Positions 34,399 to 44,166 of a stretch of DNA of 64,000 nucleotides are shown here, one piece after another (position 1 is the stretch's first letter; the number at the start of each line of letters is the position of its first letter). The stretch is from assembly GCA_013368315.1 (NCBI GenBank), contig JAACJM010000004.1, forward strand, positions 1,054,001-1,118,000. The letters run 5' to 3'. Position numbers and translations under genes: made by a program. This stretch comes from Tetrapyrgos nigripes. Its lineage: Eukaryota; Basidiomycota; Agaricomycetes; Agaricales; Campanellaceae. The notes beneath the pieces were generated by a model. It saw nothing but the letters and a program-made list of their open reading frames with translations. It did not search any database and was not told the DNA's origin.

Positions 34399-34868
34399 CT
34401 TATAAGATATTTGGCGTTGGAACGATTCCTGTGACGGTGGTGAAGTTTTCGATGATGAGTACTAGTGTGGGTGCATATCCCTTCATTCGATCCATCATGG
34501 GCTTAATCTGTGTCGACGTCATGGCTCTGGCTATCTTTCTGCTTTTTACCTTCCAGGCGTCAGTAAGTCAATCAAGATAAAATCCCACACCTGCCCTTTG
34601 ATTCTAGATGGATGCGAAGTTATACTATTCCTCCTACTGGATCGTTTGGGTCATGTTGAGGGCTGTAACTGCATACAGTAGATATACTTCTAAGTTCTAA
34701 CCCTCGAATTTTCCTAAGGCACCTTTTATCTGATTTACACTCACGCTAGCGCTGATATACGCACTCTACGAACAGAGTCGTGCTGATTTCTATGCCTCTA
34801 TGCTCCCTAAACACTTCATTGTATCATAATCTTGAAAAGTAATATCCAATTGACACATAACTGCGACC
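34278..34868. other. Region between ketopantoate reductase copy 1 and HET gene
   Basis: The first 120 bp belong to duplication unit 1. To the right, on the plus strand, 34380-34580 can encode ICVDVMALAIFLLFTFQA, and after a possible short intron about 34609-34698 encodes YYSSYWIVWVMLRAVTAYSR. Both are hydrophobic and end at a stop. They look like a remnant of a multi-pass membrane gene cut off at the duplication edge, but the family is unknown. Confidence 0.35.
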
Positions 34869-35921
34869 TTAGAACATCCGCTTCAACCTCTTCCAAAAAT
34901 GTCTTCCCCAATACCCATTACTTATATTCCCAGCAGCTTCTTGACTGTTCTTTAGATCATGGGTAATATGAAGAAGAGAGGAATGGATTTGGCTGCATAA
35001 TACTCACCTTGTTTCTAGGACCAGGCAGGTCCCAGATCCGATACGACCTCTGCGTCTTGGCAATCCGGTAGGAAAGGTTTTTCATCATTTCTCTCCCAGT
35101 CTTGGGGATTCCTTTTAGTTGCCGATGACCGTAACCGTGACGTTCACGAAGGACGTTTAACAGCCGTTCAAATGCAGATTCTACCCCCTCTCCATAGCAA
35201 GGCTCCATCATGACATCAAGCAATCCCAACAGACAGTAAGCTCGATCTTCCTCTTTAGTTGTCTCTCTGTCGATAGCCCATGACATGCGCTCCACAATGC
35301 CGACCGTGTGGCTGTAGTGGCCGTATCCACGTTGTAGTACACCATCTGGTATACCGGTGATATAGCGTATTGCGGACTTGAGCATCATTCTATCTCCGCA
35401 ATGTTTCCACCCTGCATCGAAGAACTCGACAGACAAAGGCGCTACTAGCTCCTGCAATGTCCATCTTCGATAGAACCAGCTGCTTGTTTGAAGAGACTCA
35501 TAGCTATGGAAGTGGTCGTAAAGATACACATAACAGACCTCCGAGTTTTTGTAGTAATCAAATATCGAGTTGATATCCTGCGATTGTTGGCCGTGGTCTC
35601 CCTTGTTGATGCAACAAGTATTGATCCAGATGTAGGTGTGATTGTCTCGACGTGCTTGCCTGCAAGCAGCTACAGTCTTCTTGTAGCCACTCTTAGAATG
35701 AATGGATGGCCAAACGGTAATACTAGATTGAGACTTGACCATCTGCTCATATGATATTTCCTGGCCTTCCCAGCAGTGGGAGAGGATAGCATAACAAGGG
35801 ACCAAGTCATTGGAAGGGGGGATTCTTCGAGTTTGATAGTGCGTGTGTTGATAAGTCGGGTCTGCTTCTGTAAAGGATCAAGTGAAGGTGTCGCAATTGC
35901 TGTTGTGAGAAAGTCCTCCAT
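34869..35921 (-). CDS. HET-domain (heterokaryon incompatibility) protein, possibly frameshifted
   Basis: HET-domain proteins trigger growth arrest or cell death after non-self fusion; many fungal members are orphan NLR-like effectors. The domain is clear: RLINTRTIKLEES, then CYAILSHCWEGQEISYEQM, WINTCCINKGDHGQQSQDIN, WFYRRWTLQELVAPLSVEFF and WAIDRETTKEEDRAYCLLGL with YGEG. The last exon, after an intron near 34952-35018, ends YWGRHFWKRLKRMF. RLINTRTIKLEES (from the Met at 35921) and CYAILSH are in different frames, meeting at a C6 tract (35816-35821 on the minus strand). One extra C would join them. So this is either a pseudogene, a length-variable homopolymer allele, or a sequencing error. 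A 59-codon ORF upstream (36116-36295) may be a first exon. Confidence 0.78.
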
Positions 35922-36115
35922 GTCTGAGGCTTCGTGTATGTAGATAGCTTCTGCTCGTATAGCAGCCGCTTTCTTGGCATTTGTTCATCTCTTCTCGTTA
36001 GGTCCAAGTGGAGGAAATATAGGCCAGATAGAGGAGATGACACGGATTCCAAGTCCATCATTGTATGCTGAGGCCAAGGAGGAAGATGTTCACATGTGAT
36101 CTCCATTGTGGGGAG

Positions 36116-36295
36116 TCATGATTCACGTTGAGCTAGCCTAGTCTCATACTCTGCTTGTTGTTCTTCCAAGCTACGAATGTCATCCAACTCCTGCATATAT
36201 TCGTGGATTCCTCCATTATTTTGCAAGTATAACCCCCAGTTATCCATCTCCAGTTCGTGCTCGGGGCTTTGGGACCCATTGGTTGTTGTAGACAT
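36116..36295 (-). CDS. Short ORF upstream of HET gene (possible first exon)
   Basis: Fifty-nine codons starting MSTTTNGSQSPEHELEMDNW, with a helical acidic end (YMQELDDIRSLEEQQAEYE) likely to form a coiled coil. It lies 195 bp upstream of the HET-frame Met on the same strand. A GTGAAT donor near its end and an AAAG acceptor about 158 nt downstream would fuse it in frame to AAIRAEAIYIHEASDMEDFL. No homologue is known to me, so this is tentative. Confidence 0.3.
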   Translation of the reverse strand: MSTTTNGSQSPEHELEMDNWGLYLQNNGGIHEYMQELDDIRSLEEQQAEYETRLAQRES

Positions 36296-36566
36296 GTTTG
36301 ACGAGGTAAGAGCAGCAATGATAAGGACGGTGACAGCAGCGGAGTTAACTGACTACATCGAAATGGACTCAAGATACGTAATCACAAAAAACGCCCCAAC
36401 TGGGTATATCACTTGTTCCAGCGCTACACTGCTACGAGGCACTCTGGCCAGTTTCCGATTGCGAAAGACAGAGACACGTCTGAAGTGGGTGAAAGGCCAC
36501 TCAGGACACGAAAGGAAGGAGCGGACAAGATGGCGAAAGCGGGAGTGGAAAAACACAGAGCATAGT

Positions 36567-36820
36567 CACACCCAGCAGTAACCAATATTCACTCGTCAAA
36601 AGTTAGTTAGGAAAGGTCAAGCTTTCGAGTGACCAGGAAACTCGTTTGGAAACTCAAGGTTTTCGTGCTTCAGAAATGTATCGGAAGCGGATCCGAGCCA
36701 ATCGGATCGCTTGCCGAAGGCTTCGGAAATTTAAAGTTTTCGAATCCGTTTCCGAGCACCAAAGATTTGATGTTTCCCAACTAACTTCTGGCCACGGAAT
36801 ATTGGTTACTACTGGGTGTG
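36567..36820. mobile_element. 254-bp MITE, copy 1, at the edge of a duplication
   Basis: Terminal inverted repeats 36567-36590 and 36797-36820 match at 23 of 24 positions (start CACACCCAG...). The 3 bp AGT flank both ends, as a target-site duplication. CAC termini plus a 3-bp duplication resemble CACTA/CMC elements. It has no coding capacity. Its right end shares ctggccacggaatattggtt (20/20) with the copy at 55451-55636. It ends six bases before duplication unit 2 (36826) begins. Confidence 0.75.
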
Positions 36821-36825
36821 AGTAG

Positions 36826-38689
36826 TAAGAAAAAGTCCACGTATTCCAAATACGATGCGCATGCATACCGTTACATCTTCACTCATCGGGACTTCTACTG
36901 TGCTTCATTTTTGGTCGAAATCCGGTCATTTATAATTCCTTTCTTCTTCCAACTTTCGCAATGTTTGGTTCTGAATGACCAGTAACAGAGCATAAAGCAT
37001 CTCAACATGCTGCATGATGTATGGTAGTTAGCAATCCGCATTCAGCCAACGCAGAAATCACTCACGGGAACAGAAACTTTATTTGCTCTTGCCATCCTGA
37101 CGACCTCGCCAACGATGACCTCAACTTCGATTGGCAAGCCCTTTCTGGCATCCAGTAGCATACTAGGAACATGAGTGTTGTCAGGTGTTATGTGGAGTTC
37201 TCTGTTGAAGTCGAGTACATGTTTCGTAAAACTGGAGGGTATTCCCTGTTCTGAGTCTGGGTAACCCAAGGCCCGCGCTGAACGAGACGGAGTGAACACG
37301 AGAAGCTCGTTGGAACAATAAATGTAGACTGACTGACCTAGTGACTCCATCTCTGAAAAAACTGCTTTGAGGGCTCCTAGCGTGTATTCTTCTATATGCC
37401 CGGCAGTCTTGGGATGAACATAAGGGGAGTAACGCGTAGATGGATCACTGGGAGGAGGCCGGAAGATGGCAGGGACGGTGTAGCTGGCAGGGTAGACTAT
37501 TGTCAGTTATATATCAGGGATTGTCGTAATTTGGAAAAACACCACGATGAGTCGATGACATACTTTGTGAGTGTCGCAAAACTGGCATAGGCTTCAAGAA
37601 AAAGTCAGGAATGAGCAAGAAGGTTTGATATTCGCGCTCTGACCTAGGTTGAAGTAATCTTTGGCAAATTTCTTCCTCTGTCTGTGAAAGAACCGGTCGG
37701 TAAAAAAGATAGCTGACGACAGAAATCGAATGCTCACATCTCGCCTGCAATTTCGACTATTCCACCACCTCTCTTGAGAATTGTAGCGATAGGGTCAAGA
37801 ATCTTCAGCTCATCGGCAGAGTTAACGAGCGTAGTATTGTCTTCATGCCGGTATATTCCTATTTCCAGTCGATCCTATGCAGCTAAGCTAATAAGTTGCG
37901 TCTGTAACGCAGATGCACATGACGTACAAATTCTCCATGCTCCACCACATCTGGCGCAAGCAGATTACAAAGGATATAGAGACAGCTGTCGATGATCCTT
38001 GGCTCTCCTTGTCCGAGTTTCTTCACAGAGTGATAAAGGTCAATTTCCACGTTGAGGCCATTCTGTAGAAGCATATAGACAGGTTGGGTAAATCTATCAG
38101 TGTATGGTGCCTTCAAGAGCGGTTCAAGAATTTCGGGAGTGGTAATGACATCTGGAATGGCTTTTGTTGCGACCAGGACATAATCATAAGCCATGTCTGC
38201 AGCCTCTGCTACTGACCTACATACTTGCAAAGATGAGATTGCAGATCCGACAGTTTCATGGAGCGGTACTTACATCTATCAGGCTTCCAACCAGAGATTT
38301 CACCATACTTTCGACTCTCGAAACGCATTCCATGATCTGGCCAAATTAATTGAGGATCAAGCAGAGAGTAAGAGGTACTCACCATGAAGTTCATCGAAGT
38401 TGCTCCTTGCTACGATAGTCGATCTTGCAAGCCCACTTCGCCCAATCACGAATGAATCTTTTGTGACCTAATATAAGTTTTTGAATTTGAAAATGGAGCC
38501 TGAAACTTACACACTGCGCCAATGGCACCAAAGCCCACTAGTAGGACCTCTTTCTTTGGCACTTCTGAAGCCATTTGGTCTAGCCAGATGTTGATAAATC
38601 CAACTCTGCACGCTGGTTGGCAATCAATCAATCACATCACAAGATATTGGCGGCTCGGCGGTGACTCCAGGATTCTTAGTATTCCGAGT
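36826..38689. repeat. Dispersed segmental duplication, ketopantoate reductase unit 2 (1.86 kb)
   Basis: Direct repeat of 32532-34398. The left boundary (taagaaaaagtccacg) lies directly beside the MITE at 36567-36820. The right boundary is gradual near gactccagga. Confidence 0.92.
36926..38574 (-). CDS. 2-dehydropantoate 2-reductase (ketopantoate reductase), copy 2
   Basis: Near-identical paralogue of the gene at 32632-34277: MASEVPKKEVLLVGFGAIGA, SFVIGRSGLARSTIVARSNF, ATKAIPDVITTPEILEPLL, MLLQNGLNVEID, and the same C-terminal block. An alternative in-frame start 57 bp upstream would add 19 residues. Small protein differences from copy 1 include A for T at residue 2, ST for LT in ARSTIVA and VLDFN for AFDFN. 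It is intact as read. The M20 amidohydrolase gene follows upstream on the same strand, but no shared pathway is evident. Confidence 0.87.
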
Positions 38690-38751
38690 ATTTTTTCATC
38701 CTATATTGGCAGAATTACATTGTTGTACATTGCTACATTATAACTGACCAT

Positions 38752-40910
38752 TCAAACTTTGTCTCTCAGAATCTTATCCTCCTCAAAGGTCTTCTGGACC
38801 TGTTCCAAGAGGTCAGAAGTGCAAGCGGTGGCATCGAGGTCGGATCTTACCTCATTGAAAAACTCATCGTCAATCAAGGCTCTGATTCCAGTTGCAGCCA
38901 ATGCTTTAGAGACATCGAGACATGCCGAGTGCGCCTCCACTGTCGCTGCGGCTTTCTCAAAGGCCGAAGTATGATTACCACCGTCGACGATGGTTGGAAT
39001 TGCTATTGAAGAGAGTTAAGTGTGCAGTCAAGAGAAAGGAAATACGGCTAAATCGCTGCCTACCAAATCCAGGATGTAGAGAGGGTAACTCTGAATTCAA
39101 ACATCAATGCCACTATTGCACGAAGGAGAAGATCCTCGACAAACCATAGGTTACATTTCCCTACACGGTAAATTATAATCAATTCAGATTGATCCCTTTG
39201 CCATTATAGCACTGTGTGACTCACGAAGTCCGTCTAAACAAGAAGGGGTGAGTGTCAGTGGAAACGAGTATACTGAGTTTTCTTACGGAGGCATCCTTAA
39301 TTCCCCATTCATAGTCAATCGCTCCATATCTGCTTCTTATAATTCTGGCCACTTCGTCACCTAAGGAAAGCTGCAACTAACAATCGTGCTGATCCATGAG
39401 TGAGTGAGTGAGCGTACCAAGTGCTTTGTTCTGGCGTATGTCCAAGAACTGGTGCTTCGTCGTTATTTTATGACTACAACCTGTGGCTTTCGCGGCCGCT
39501 CTATGACTTAACTTAGTGACAGAAAGAAGGGGAAGATAAGATCACTCACTCTAAGCAGGGTAAAACTCGTTTGAAAGCAGCCTCTTGGTCGGCACGAGAG
39601 GTGGATCGGACCCAAAACCTAGAAAATATCAAGAAAAGTAGACAGTAACAGAGAATATCCTCGTGCATACATATACTTGGCATAGTCAGGTATGACTAGA
39701 ATAATGAAATGAGATGAAGATATGGAAGGAAAGCAGGTAACACCCACTATTGGTAGCCCAATCTCTCCCCTCGAATATGCCGTGGACTCGCACATTAGGC
39801 TTGAGCTGTTGACGGAGGGCAGAGATATTGGTGTATGCAAGGACAGCGGCATCGAGAGCATTGACGCCTTCCCAGGGAGAAAGAGCTGCATGCGCACTAA
39901 GGAATGATCAGGTATGAGATACAGGGGGAAATGACCAACGTTGATACCAACGTATGTCCAAAATATTCCACTTCGGCCTGCTGAGCTGCAAGGCAGCCAC
40001 TTAACGACACAGAACCCGTTGGACCAGGAGCTGGATGACACCTGAGAGGTTGGTTAGCTCCAGATATACGGATGAATAGACGGTGCAGAGGACATACATC
40101 AAACAAATGGCCATGTCTTTGTAGGCACCCTTGTCCAACAAGTAGCACTTTCCACCACCTCCTTCCTCGGCTGAGAGATGTGAATGATGTCTGCCGGTAT
40201 AGTAAATGGTAATCATAATTCGTACCAGGAGTGCCTAGTAGCTGTATTATTCCAGAGATGTTGAACTCTTCGAGGACAGCCCTCATAGCACATGCAACAG
40301 CTACGCCTGCGATAGCAATGAGATTGTGCCCACATGCATGCCCTATACCCTGTAGCGCGTCAGCACGAGTACTTTTATCATCCAAAGTGTATTAACACAC
40401 CCTTAGGGCGTCCATCTAGTTGCAAAGCAATGGTCAGTACGGACGGTCCGATCCTCAGAGACTTTACAGGAACTACCTCAGAATTGACCCCAATAGTTCG
40501 CCCTCTTTGCCCATTTTTGAATGTGGCCAACCAAGCTGTATCAAGAAGATAGTGTGTCTTCACTTCCCATCCTTGCTTCGACATGAATTCACTCAATACA
40601 TCGTGCGTGCGTCTGAAGTCGATCGAGTTTTAGCATTCTCTACGGTCAATGTCTTTGGAAACTTACTTTTCCTCAAACCCAAGTTCGGGGTTTGCTAAAC
40701 AAACCGATGAGACTAGAAAGAAAAGATTTCCATCCATGGTTCCTCACCATGAATGTCCAAGCTCAATGCTCTGAGATCATCGCTGATCTCGCTGATTTTC
40801 CTTTCGATTACGGCCAGAACATCGGCTCTGAAGATTTCGCTTTCAGGTGTTTCAGGACCGGGTTTGCTTCCATCATCAGGACGCCAAGGTGTGCCTCTGG
40901 AAGTAGTCAT
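38752..40910 (-). CDS. M20-family amidohydrolase (peptidase M20D/PM20D2-like)
   Basis: A zinc-dependent amidohydrolase of cytosolic dipeptide or N-acyl amino-acid substrates. The N-terminal region has [20 protein letters not shown] and [17 protein letters not shown], then [20 protein letters not shown] (zinc-binding His in the HACGH motif), [13 protein letters not shown] (catalytic Glu pair) and [20 protein letters not shown]. The dimerisation domain has [20 protein letters not shown] and VRVHGIFEG. It ends [10 protein letters not shown]. The short exon before GIGHACGHN reads MDALR where most relatives have DALP; the change sits at a splice junction, so it may be my boundary. The order of motifs resembles Xaa-Arg dipeptidase/PM20D2, though the substrate cannot be told. 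Confidence 0.85.
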
Positions 40911-41030
40911 GGTTCAGACGGGAGTATGGTTGAATGTGTAAGCAAGAATTTTGATAAGTTTATCCAAAGTTTATCGATGACGAAAATTTAAAAGCCTTGA
41001 CCACAAACTGCCATTTTCACTCGTCTGGAA
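40911..41030. promoter_or_regulatory. 120-bp divergent promoter M20 amidohydrolase/TTC27
   Basis: The start codons on opposite strands are 120 bp apart. AT-rich sequence (gataagtttatccaaagttt) at 40953-40972 is the only candidate core promoter. No known box is seen. Confidence 0.35.
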
Positions 41031-43827
41031 ATGCCTCTGCATACCTTGCCAATAGAGAAAGCCCTTCTAACCGGGAAATGGGATGTTCAAACAACCGAGT
41101 CTATACAAAAGGAGGGTCTCGAGATAGCCGAAAAAGTTGTCAACGGCAGCTTCCGTGAGGCTCTTACCTCGTCTTTTGCTCGAAAATTGTTCAGTTTATC
41201 TTCTACCGACGATCTCTTTGGTCAGGCTCTAAATGGTTCTGTCTCTTTATCACAAGATGAAGTAGAATCTGAACTATTACTTCTCATCGTCGCGGTCGCC
41301 TGTCTCCATGCTTTCGTTCAGGCGAACTACACTGGTCCCGACCTCGACATAAAACCTCTGGACATCCTGGTCACACCTTCTAATGGGACTCCTTTGACAG
41401 ACGACAATATCGATCAGGCGGCCGTGTCAGCTCTTGCATATGGTGGAGAACCCGCTTACCACCTCGCACGACATGCTGCTTTCCTTAAACTCACCCAAAT
41501 CTTGTTGAATACACCGTACAAACATTGCCAGACCATCGTCTGGTGGCGCCTCCGAACCCATCTAATCCATCAGCAGGTTCTCGATGAACCTGTTGTTCTT
41601 TCTGAGGATGTCCTTGCGACCTTCCAACGCTGGCAAAACCCTTTCGCTTCTGACCCTGAACTTGCGGGAAGGTTACATTTGGAACAGGGTTTATTGCATC
41701 ATACGTTTGCCCAAGATCGGATTGCCGCCGAGTATTTCGTCAAAGCAGCTCGTGCGACTGATTTACAGTACGAGCTGACGGGGGCATTGGGAAAAAGAAC
41801 CAAATTCCAGCAAAACGAGCTTAGCCAGCTTGTGCTCTTGGCAGAGAGCCATCTTCCCTTTGATACCAGTGCTATCAATGGGACTACCGCGGTACAGGAT
41901 CATCCTGGAAAGGAGTCGTCTTCATCAGTCCCCGAGACTCTGGCTCTTAATGACGATACTCTTCTGGAGCAGACCGAGTTTACCTCTTCCAACCCAGCTT
42001 CCTCGAATTCTCGTCTTTCTCACATCGACCCTACCAGACAACCACCACTGCATCCTCTAGACCAGTGTATCCTTCTCTCATTGTGTCTCAATGTCAGGAA
42101 TACCTCTCCATTACACGGTTTGACATCCGAGCAAATGTCTCCATATGTTGCTCGAGTCATCTCCCATCCATGCAACTGGTCAGTCCATACCATGGCCCTC
42201 CTCCTTCGTTCTCGTCTGGAATCCACTCGAACTCGAACTGTCGAGCGCTCTGCTCTCCAACTACAGGCTCTCGTCGATCAAATGCCTGCTACCGATAAAG
42301 AAGCAGCACCTATTCCGGAGCGACTGCGTTTCTTTCATTCTATATCTTTACCAACAAGATGGGAAATGGAGAAAGAGCTAGCCGAGAGGTTTATCAGTCT
42401 TGGAGTCATCAAGTCGGCGTTGGAAATCTTCGAGAGACTAGAAATGTGGGAAGAGGTTGTGAAATGCCATGTGTCCCTCGAGCGAGCTGACAGGGGCGTA
42501 GCAGTTATCAGAGAGCTTTTGGAAGGTAGCAAGGTCGAATCAGAGACTGTTCTGGCGAGGAGTAAAGCAGGTGTTAAGCAGCAAACGTTGGATAAGACGA
42601 GGGAAGCCAAATTATGGTGTATATTGGGTGATCTGGAGCCAGAAAAGGCGGTAGAACATTACAAACGTGCTTGGGAGATTTCAGGAGAGACGTCGGGCAG
42701 AGCAATGCGTTCGCTAGGAGGTTACTACTTTGCTAGGGCGGAGTATAAGGAGACAGTAGAGTGTTTGAGGAGAGCGGTGAAGATCAACCCTCTGCTTTCG
42801 AGGTCGTGGTTCATACTTGGGTGCGCCTGTATGCGCCTGGAGGACTGGGATGGGGGGAGAGAGGCGTTTGGAAGATGCGTAGCCATTGATGAGGAAGATG
42901 GCGAGAGCTGGAGCAATCTCGCAAGTATGTACCTCAGGATGGGTACAACCAAAAAGAAGGACGACGACGACGAGGGCGACAAAGCAGAAAATGTATGTAC
43001 TTTGTTTCAGGACCTTCCAGTATACTTGGAGACTAATAGCCTGTTCTCAGAGTTCCGATGTGCCCTCCATCCCTCATTCTCACAAAATGCTGGGGTACCG
43101 TGCCCTCAAGCAAGGCCTGAAACATTCTTACGACAACTGGCGCATGTGGTCCAACTACATGATCATTGCCATTGACGTTGGCGAACTCGCAGAAGCTTGT
43201 AGAGCTCTGGCGCGTGTAGTTGAGGAGACCTCTGCTAAAGCAGGCGCCGAGGGTGTTGTTTTGGACGAGGATGTCCTTGATCGCCTAGTCAACGCCGTAA
43301 CGCGTGCTCCAAGCAATCCTGAGGACGCTGTCGACCAATCTGCCTCTGGAGCTGTTGGCACTCCCATGGTCAACCCCAACGAGGGTCATGGCCTCTTGCC
43401 CCGCGTGCTGGATCTTTTCGAACGCACTGTACTCCCTCGTATATCGTCTACTCGTGTTTTCAGGGCCTATGCGCGTTTAATGACTTGGCAAGGAAGATGG
43501 GATGATGCGCTGAAAGCGTGGATGGATGCTTACCGCGAGAGTGAAGCTGGGAAAATTTCTCGAGGAGAATCAGACGTGCTTAACTCTAACCAGGGTGATG
43601 CCGCTAGAGTGCTGTGGAGAGAGGCGGTCGGGGAAGTAGAGGAGATTGTGGAAGTCTTGCGGAATTTAGGCGGAAAAGTGGCAGCGGGCTATGGAGGTGT
43701 GAAGAAATGGAAACTGCAGGCCAGGACTGTGGTGAGAAGTTTCATGGGGAGGACGAGAGAGGATTTTGAAGATGACCCCGAATGGGGAAGGCTGGAATCA
43801 TTGCTAGAGGAGCTGAAGCAAGACTAG
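41031..43827 (+). CDS. EMW1: Tetratricopeptide-repeat protein TTC27/Emw1
   Basis: Emw1 is essential for cell-wall integrity in yeast; human TTC27 is its orthologue, of uncertain molecular role. The first exon (41031-42993) is long and uninterrupted, which is rare in this window. It includes PAYHLARHAAFLKLTQILLN and CQTIVWWRLRTHLIHQQVLD, the LDQCILLSLCLNVRNTSPLH block and EKELAERFISLGVIKSALEI. TPR units then follow: EAKLWCILGDLEPEKAVEHY, RALGGYYFARAEYKETVECL, RSWFILGCACMRLEDWDGGR. One intron (about 42994-43049) joins DKAEN to SSDVPSIPHSHKMLGYRALK. The downstream exon holds QGLKHSYDNWRMWSNYMIIA, conserved in the family. The total is about 900 residues. Confidence 0.9.
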
Positions 43828-44166
43828 AATCACCTATGTATGCCATTTGGGGACCAAAATTCGTGCAGTAACACGATCAAGATTTCCGACGTAGATATAT
43901 ACGTATATGAGCAAAACGAGTAAGCAGTAATAATTATTTCGCAGCTACGTCTATGGTGTACAGAATTTGTCCAGAGCGACATTTTGGGTCATGAAAAGAG
44001 TAGTAGAAACGACAGGAAAGAAAGAACTGTTGTACACCTCTTTCAACACTTGAAATTGGCGCTTGAATAAATGTTACAGTACAATGTGCAATCGAATAGA
44101 AACCCAGATAAACACAGGAGATATTGCAGAGAGATAACAAGATAAGAGTGACAGCGAGAGAACATT
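43828..44166. other. Convergent intergenic region TTC27-NOT1
   Basis: This 339-bp stretch holds the 3' ends of two converging genes. It is AT-rich with tatatacgtatatga near 43895. No gene or repeat was found. Confidence 0.45.
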
